Origin: Ichthyophthirius multifiliis
Taxonomy: Eukaryota; Ciliophora; Oligohymenophorea; Hymenostomatida
Length of the DNA stretch: 26,849 nucleotides
Reading direction: 5' to 3'
NCBI RefSeq assembly: GCF_000220395.1
Contig: NW_004086119.1
Coordinates: 1 to 26,849, forward strand
A program made the position numbers and the translations under genes. Of this stretch, positions 22,846 to 26,849 are shown piece after piece (position 1 is the stretch's first letter; every line of letters starts with the position of its first letter). The notes under the pieces are model-generated. The model was not told the origin of the DNA, did no database searches, and worked only from the letters and a program-made list of their open reading frames with translations.

Positions 22846-25107
22846 ATGAATAAAATGTCAAATTCAACTACGAAAAGTATTTAAAAAATAAATTATTCAT
22901 AATTAATGTTTGGAAGAAGTTACTCAGATATCCAGAATGGATTTACAAGTCCTTTATTTAGAAATAATGAATGTTCATCGACCTTAAATGCAGCAAAAAA
23001 TATAAACTAATAATCTAATGCGAAATACTTAACATAAAAACAAATTCATGAAAATAAATATATATCTCCAGATAATCAATCGAACCGTAATAATAAAGCT
23101 ATTTAATCAAAAAGCAATAATTAAAATATTAGAAAATCATCAAATGATTTTAATAATTAATTAGCAAATAATTATAGCCCAAAACATAAAAAAATATAAA
23201 AAAATTAAATAATAAATCAATAATAAAAATATAAATCATCAAATTAAGAAGATTAGAAAAAAAATTAAATTTAGACTTAAAAAAATACGACAGATAATAA
23301 ATTAGAATTATCGCCTAAATATTTACATTTATATAATAGTCCAAGTACAGAGAAATATAAAAAATATTAATAAAAGCAAATAGATAAAAAAGTACTGAAG
23401 TATGATTCAAGTAATTAATATAATGATTCTTAAAAAAATAATCTTATTTAAAATAAATTTAATTGTGAATAATTAAATATATATAATCATTGCTTTGATT
23501 CGAATAAATAATAATTAAATCAAAATAAATTTATGTTAACGACTTTTTAATAAAAATAAATAAATTAATAATCATATAATAATACAAATACGAATACGAA
23601 TAATACTAATACTAATAATCTTAATATTAATACAAATAATAATATGAATAGTAGTAATAACTATATTAGTAATAATAATATTAATAATAATTTAAATAAT
23701 TATATGCATAAATATAATTACTAAGGCTAAGGTAAAGTTAAAATTTAAGAATATTATAATAAAAATTGTAATATATAATAAAAGATAAAACGATTAAATA
23801 ATTAAAACACTAATAATAATACAAATAATATATAATAAAAAACCTAAATAAATGAAGGTGTTTAAAAATTTATACAAAAAATAAATGAAATAAAAAATTT
23901 TAACTAAAAAGAATTAGCATAAAATTTATATTAAAATTATTATAAAGAAAGTGTCTAAAACAGTCCAACATAACAAAAATAACAGTTATTTAATTAAAAT
24001 GAATAATTATTATAAAGTTTTAGCAATAATATAAATTCAAATAATAATTCAAACGGTTATAACAATAAAATATTCGCAATATCCAGTAAAGAAAAAGTAT
24101 AAAATAGTTAAATTCTTTAATTAATATAAAACTAAGTTATATAAAATTCAGAGTCTAATAGAACAGGGAATTTTACCTAACTCTAATTAAATTAAAAAAA
24201 CAATATTAAATTAGTAACAAGTAGTGAAAAAAAAAGAAGGAAAAAAAAGGAAAACAGCTAAAGGAAAAACTCGAATTCAGAAGAAGAGAGTGACACAGAA
24301 ATTTTTTCGAGTAAACATTCTAATTAAATACATAAAAAGACATAATCACTTTCCAGAAATTATTGTACTTCGAATAGTTACTTTAATGAAATAAATGCAA
24401 GTAATTAATAACTGAATTTTTCTTAACCTAGAAATGAAAATTATATAAAAATTAATAGCATTTTGTAAAGTAGTGAAAAAAATGATAAATAAAAAAATAG
24501 TACAAGTAAATAATAAAGTAAAGATTTTTAAGTATTATTTAGCAATTTATTCTAAAAGAATGAATTTTAAAATAATAATAATGAAAATACATAATAATAT
24601 ATGAATAATGAAATATTAAATTATGATCAACCAAATATGAATATAATATTATAAAAAGATATGAAAGAAAAAAATATATAAGAAATATAATATATTGTTT
24701 AAAAAACTTAATCGTTATTTAAAAAATATAAATAAAAATAAGAATTGGACAAATAAATACTAATAGAATAAAGTTTATAAATTAAATAATTATAATAATA
24801 ATTAGAAGAAAAAGAAAATTTAATTAAATAATAAACAAATACAAGCGAGTTTTAAAATATAAAAATTTTATAATAAGATAATCAAATAAATGACTTGTAA
24901 AACAAAATAGATTTATTAATGTAAATAGTTAATGAAAAAAAATAATTGGATTAATATTAAGTTAATAATTAAAATAATTAATAAACTGTTTTATAAAAAT
25001 ATTAAAGTGAATAAGTTTAAGGAAGCTGTTAGTTTAGTTAAAAATTAAAAAAATAAAATAGTTAAGAAATTCTTTAAATTCTAAATAAAAACACTAACTA
25101 AGCTGAT

Positions 25108-25147
<40 letters not shown>

Positions 25148-25455
25148 TTAATAATAATAATAATATTTTTACTGAAGTTAACTAAGGATTTTAAAATATT
25201 TTTAATAATTTAACTTATGAATATAAATCTTTCTAAAATAATAATTAGCATTAGCATTTATATTTATAAGAATAGGGTTAATATGATAATTATCAAGAAA
25301 ATAAATAATAAGATTTCCAGTATGAAATTAATTAATAAAATAATTTAAATTTAATTATTGACCCTATTAAAAATTAATAATTATAATAATAGGAATAATA
25401 ATAGTAAAATATATAAATTTAAAGTATAAGTTTTAATAATTAAAGTTTTGGTTGA
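22846..25455 (+). CDS. Large Q/N-rich low-complexity protein with C-terminal coiled coil, one exon, 869 aa
   Basis: A single 870-codon open frame in code 6, ATG 22846 to TGA 25453-25455, with several hundred in-frame TAA/TAG codons. The N-terminal ~50 residues are the most ordinary part: MFGRSYSDIQNGFTSPLFRN and ECSSTLNAAKN. A second, better-composed block lies at about 24205-24420: basic RRKKKENSQRKNSNSEEE followed by SDTEIFSSKH, phosphosite-like. Asn-rich tracts are encoded by AAT/ACT repeats at about 23580-23700, and a near-pure run of 12 Asn (17 in all, broken once by Ile) lies at about 25108-25163. Between about 24650 and 24960 the sequence is a leucine/isoleucine heptad coiled coil (KYKQKQELDKQILIEQSLQ). 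No enzyme motif and no membrane segment. The composition is prion-like and suits condensate or scaffold proteins; no function can be assigned. Confidence 0.82.
25108..25163 (+). repeat. (AAT)n microsatellite encoding poly-Asn inside a gene
   Basis: In-frame AAT triplets within the Q/N-rich gene, twelve then five, separated by one ATT (Ile). Because the repeat is in frame, copy-number change alters only the Asn count. Confidence 0.85.
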
Positions 25456-26165
25456 TTAAATTAATATTTATTACATTATCAATTTAAAATTTAAAATTCT
25501 ATATTTTTTTATGTTTTGTTAATATTACTCGACATTTTAATAAAATATATTATATTAATTTTTTTTATTATTTTAATTATTAATAAAATTTTATATATTT
25601 TAATTTTTTATTATAAATATAATTATTTTTAAACAAATGATATTTTTAATAGAAATTAAAAATAATTTAAAAGAATATTTATAGAAATATTATAAATATA
25701 TATATATTATTTTTCTAATTAAAAAAGTTTTTATATTTTCTTTTTATGTATTTTAAAATATATTACCTAATTTGAGATTAGAATATAATAAAAATTAAAT
25801 ACAAATATCACATATAATATTTATCATATATTATAAACATATTTATTTATATATTTATTTGTTTTATAATGAAAAACAAATATTTACATTAACAATTGTT
25901 CTAATATTATATTTTCTTATTTAAGAACTAAATAATTATTTTTGTATTTTCTATAAAATCATTATTTTTTATAGCATTAAACATTTCAGTATGAATTCTT
26001 AAAAATTATATATTATTTTTATTTGTTATCCATTGATTTAAAAAAATTTATAATTATCCAAAAAAATAAAATAAAAAAATAAACAATCATAAAAAAACAA
26101 TACAATAAAATTTACAAATAAAAGTTTTAAATAAAATAAAAACTAAAAAAAAACTAAAATAAAAA
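25456..26165. other. A/T intergenic spacer
   Basis: About 710 bases between two same-strand genes, nearly pure A/T. The A-rich last 130 bases probably carry the 5' UTR of the PKA-like gene. No coding signal. Confidence 0.6.
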
Positions 26166-26811
26166 ATGGAAAAATCTAAAAAAATGAAATTATCTGATTA
26201 TGAAATATTTTAAACATTAGGAACAGGTATGAATTTTATAATACAAACTTAATTTTAATAAAAATAAAAAGGTTCATTTGGCCGTGTAAAGTTAGCTAAA
26301 AAGAAGAATACAAATTCGTTTTTCGCTTTAAAACAATTAAAAAAGTCAGAAATAATAAGACTAAAATAAGTCGATCATATAATAAATGAAAATTCCATTC
26401 TATCAAATATAAATCATCCATTTATAGTAAAAATGGACGGATTTTGTTAAGATAATCGTTACATATATTTAATTCTTGAATTTGTATAAGGAGGTGAATT
26501 ATTTACTTATTTAAGAAGCGTAGGAGCTTTAGAATCTGATCATGCATGCTTTTATGCTGCACAAGTTGCTTGCATGTTTGAACATATTCATTCTAAAAAT
26601 GTTATTTATAGAGATTTAAAACCGGAAAATTTATTAATTTCGGACGACGGATTTCTAAAATTAACTGATTTTGGTTTCGCTAAAGTAGTTGAAGGACGTA
26701 CTTATACACTTTGTGGTACTCCTGAATATTTAGCACCAGAAATATTATTAAACAAAGGTTTTATAATTTTTTTTATTATTAAATATATATATATAGATAT
26801 ATATTATATAT

Positions 26812-26849
<38 letters not shown>
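26166..26849 (+). CDS. cAMP-dependent protein kinase catalytic subunit-like (PKA-C), 5' part only
   Basis: AGC-family kinase, truncated by the window end. Exon 1 is 26166-26226; a 45-nt GT...AG intron (26227-26271) splits the Gly of the glycine loop; exon 2 is 26272-26757; a second intron opens with GTTTTATAA and runs into (AT)n to the last base. Visible elements: [12 protein letters not shown] (18-29), the ATP-binding Lys in [18 protein letters not shown] (K41), [20 protein letters not shown], catalytic loop YRDLKPEN (R134, D135), DFGFAKVV (D153) and the activation segment [15 protein letters not shown] with T166 in the place of PKA Thr197. RLKQVDH and TLCGTPEY are closest to PKA-C (PKG is the main alternative; no cGMP-binding domain precedes it). 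The N-terminal tail is only about 14 residues, with no myristoylation Gly. The C-lobe, from the W-W-x-x-G region on, lies beyond the window. Its activity should depend on cAMP-bound regulatory subunits. Confidence 0.92.
26773..26849. repeat. (AT)n tract at the window end
   Basis: Imperfect (AT)n within the second intron of the PKA-like gene, continuing to the last base of the window. Such a tract is a natural place for a contig to break. Confidence 0.8.

Overview
The window reads as nuclear DNA of a ciliate, most likely an oligohymenophorean (Tetrahymena/Ichthyophthirius type). It is extremely AT-rich. Every convincing gene reads through in-frame TAA and TAG, which fall where glutamine is expected, and ends only at TGA (NCBI code 6). 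Read with the standard code almost all genes look shattered; read with code 6, long conserved proteins appear. Introns are small (mostly 44-112 nt), GT...AG and nearly pure A/T. Species is an inference: the base composition and the frequent long A/T runs resemble Ichthyophthirius, but no species marker is present. No telomere repeat, tRNA, rRNA, CRISPR array or transposon was found.

Layout, left to right: (1) 842-3649 (+) PX-domain membrane protein with a PRT_C/MCTP-type C-terminal anchor, one exon. (2) 4074-4868 (-) mitochondrial carrier (SLC25), one exon. (3) 5470-5865 (-) frameshifted gene remnant. (4) 6188-9854 (-) importin-beta family karyopherin, 7 exons, 1085 aa. (5) 11012-11796 (-) CIMIP2/FAM166-like ciliary microtubule inner protein, 3 exons. 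(6) 12140-13185 (+) NCBP3-like cap-binding protein, 3 exons. (7) 13597-14450 (+) tail-anchored protein with an NP/M-rich helical motif, gene model unresolved. (8) 14956-17194 (+) NT-C2 plus coiled-coil protein, about 7 exons. (9) 18451-20198 (-) CaMKK-like protein kinase. (10) 21436-22542 (+) coiled-coil protein of unknown function. (11) 22846-25455 (+) 869-aa Q/N-rich protein with a C-terminal coiled coil. (12) 26166 to the window edge (+) catalytic subunit of a PKA-type kinase, cut off in its second intron. Between the genes lie 0.3-1.2 kb of almost pure A/T with (AT)n, (AAT)n and T-run/A-run palindromes.

This is an ordinary eukaryotic gene neighbourhood, not an operon or defence island: the genes are independently oriented and do not form one pathway. 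Several fit ciliate biology (ciliary doublet protein, cAMP and CaM-kinase-kinase signalling, nuclear import and mRNA cap binding). The points most worth a second look are the PX + PRT_C architecture, the NCBP3 orthologue in a ciliate, a carrier with an eroded third repeat, apparent frameshifts that mostly sit at homopolymer runs (assembly errors, tiny introns, or real decay), and a gene remnant whose conserved-looking peptide is split over frames.
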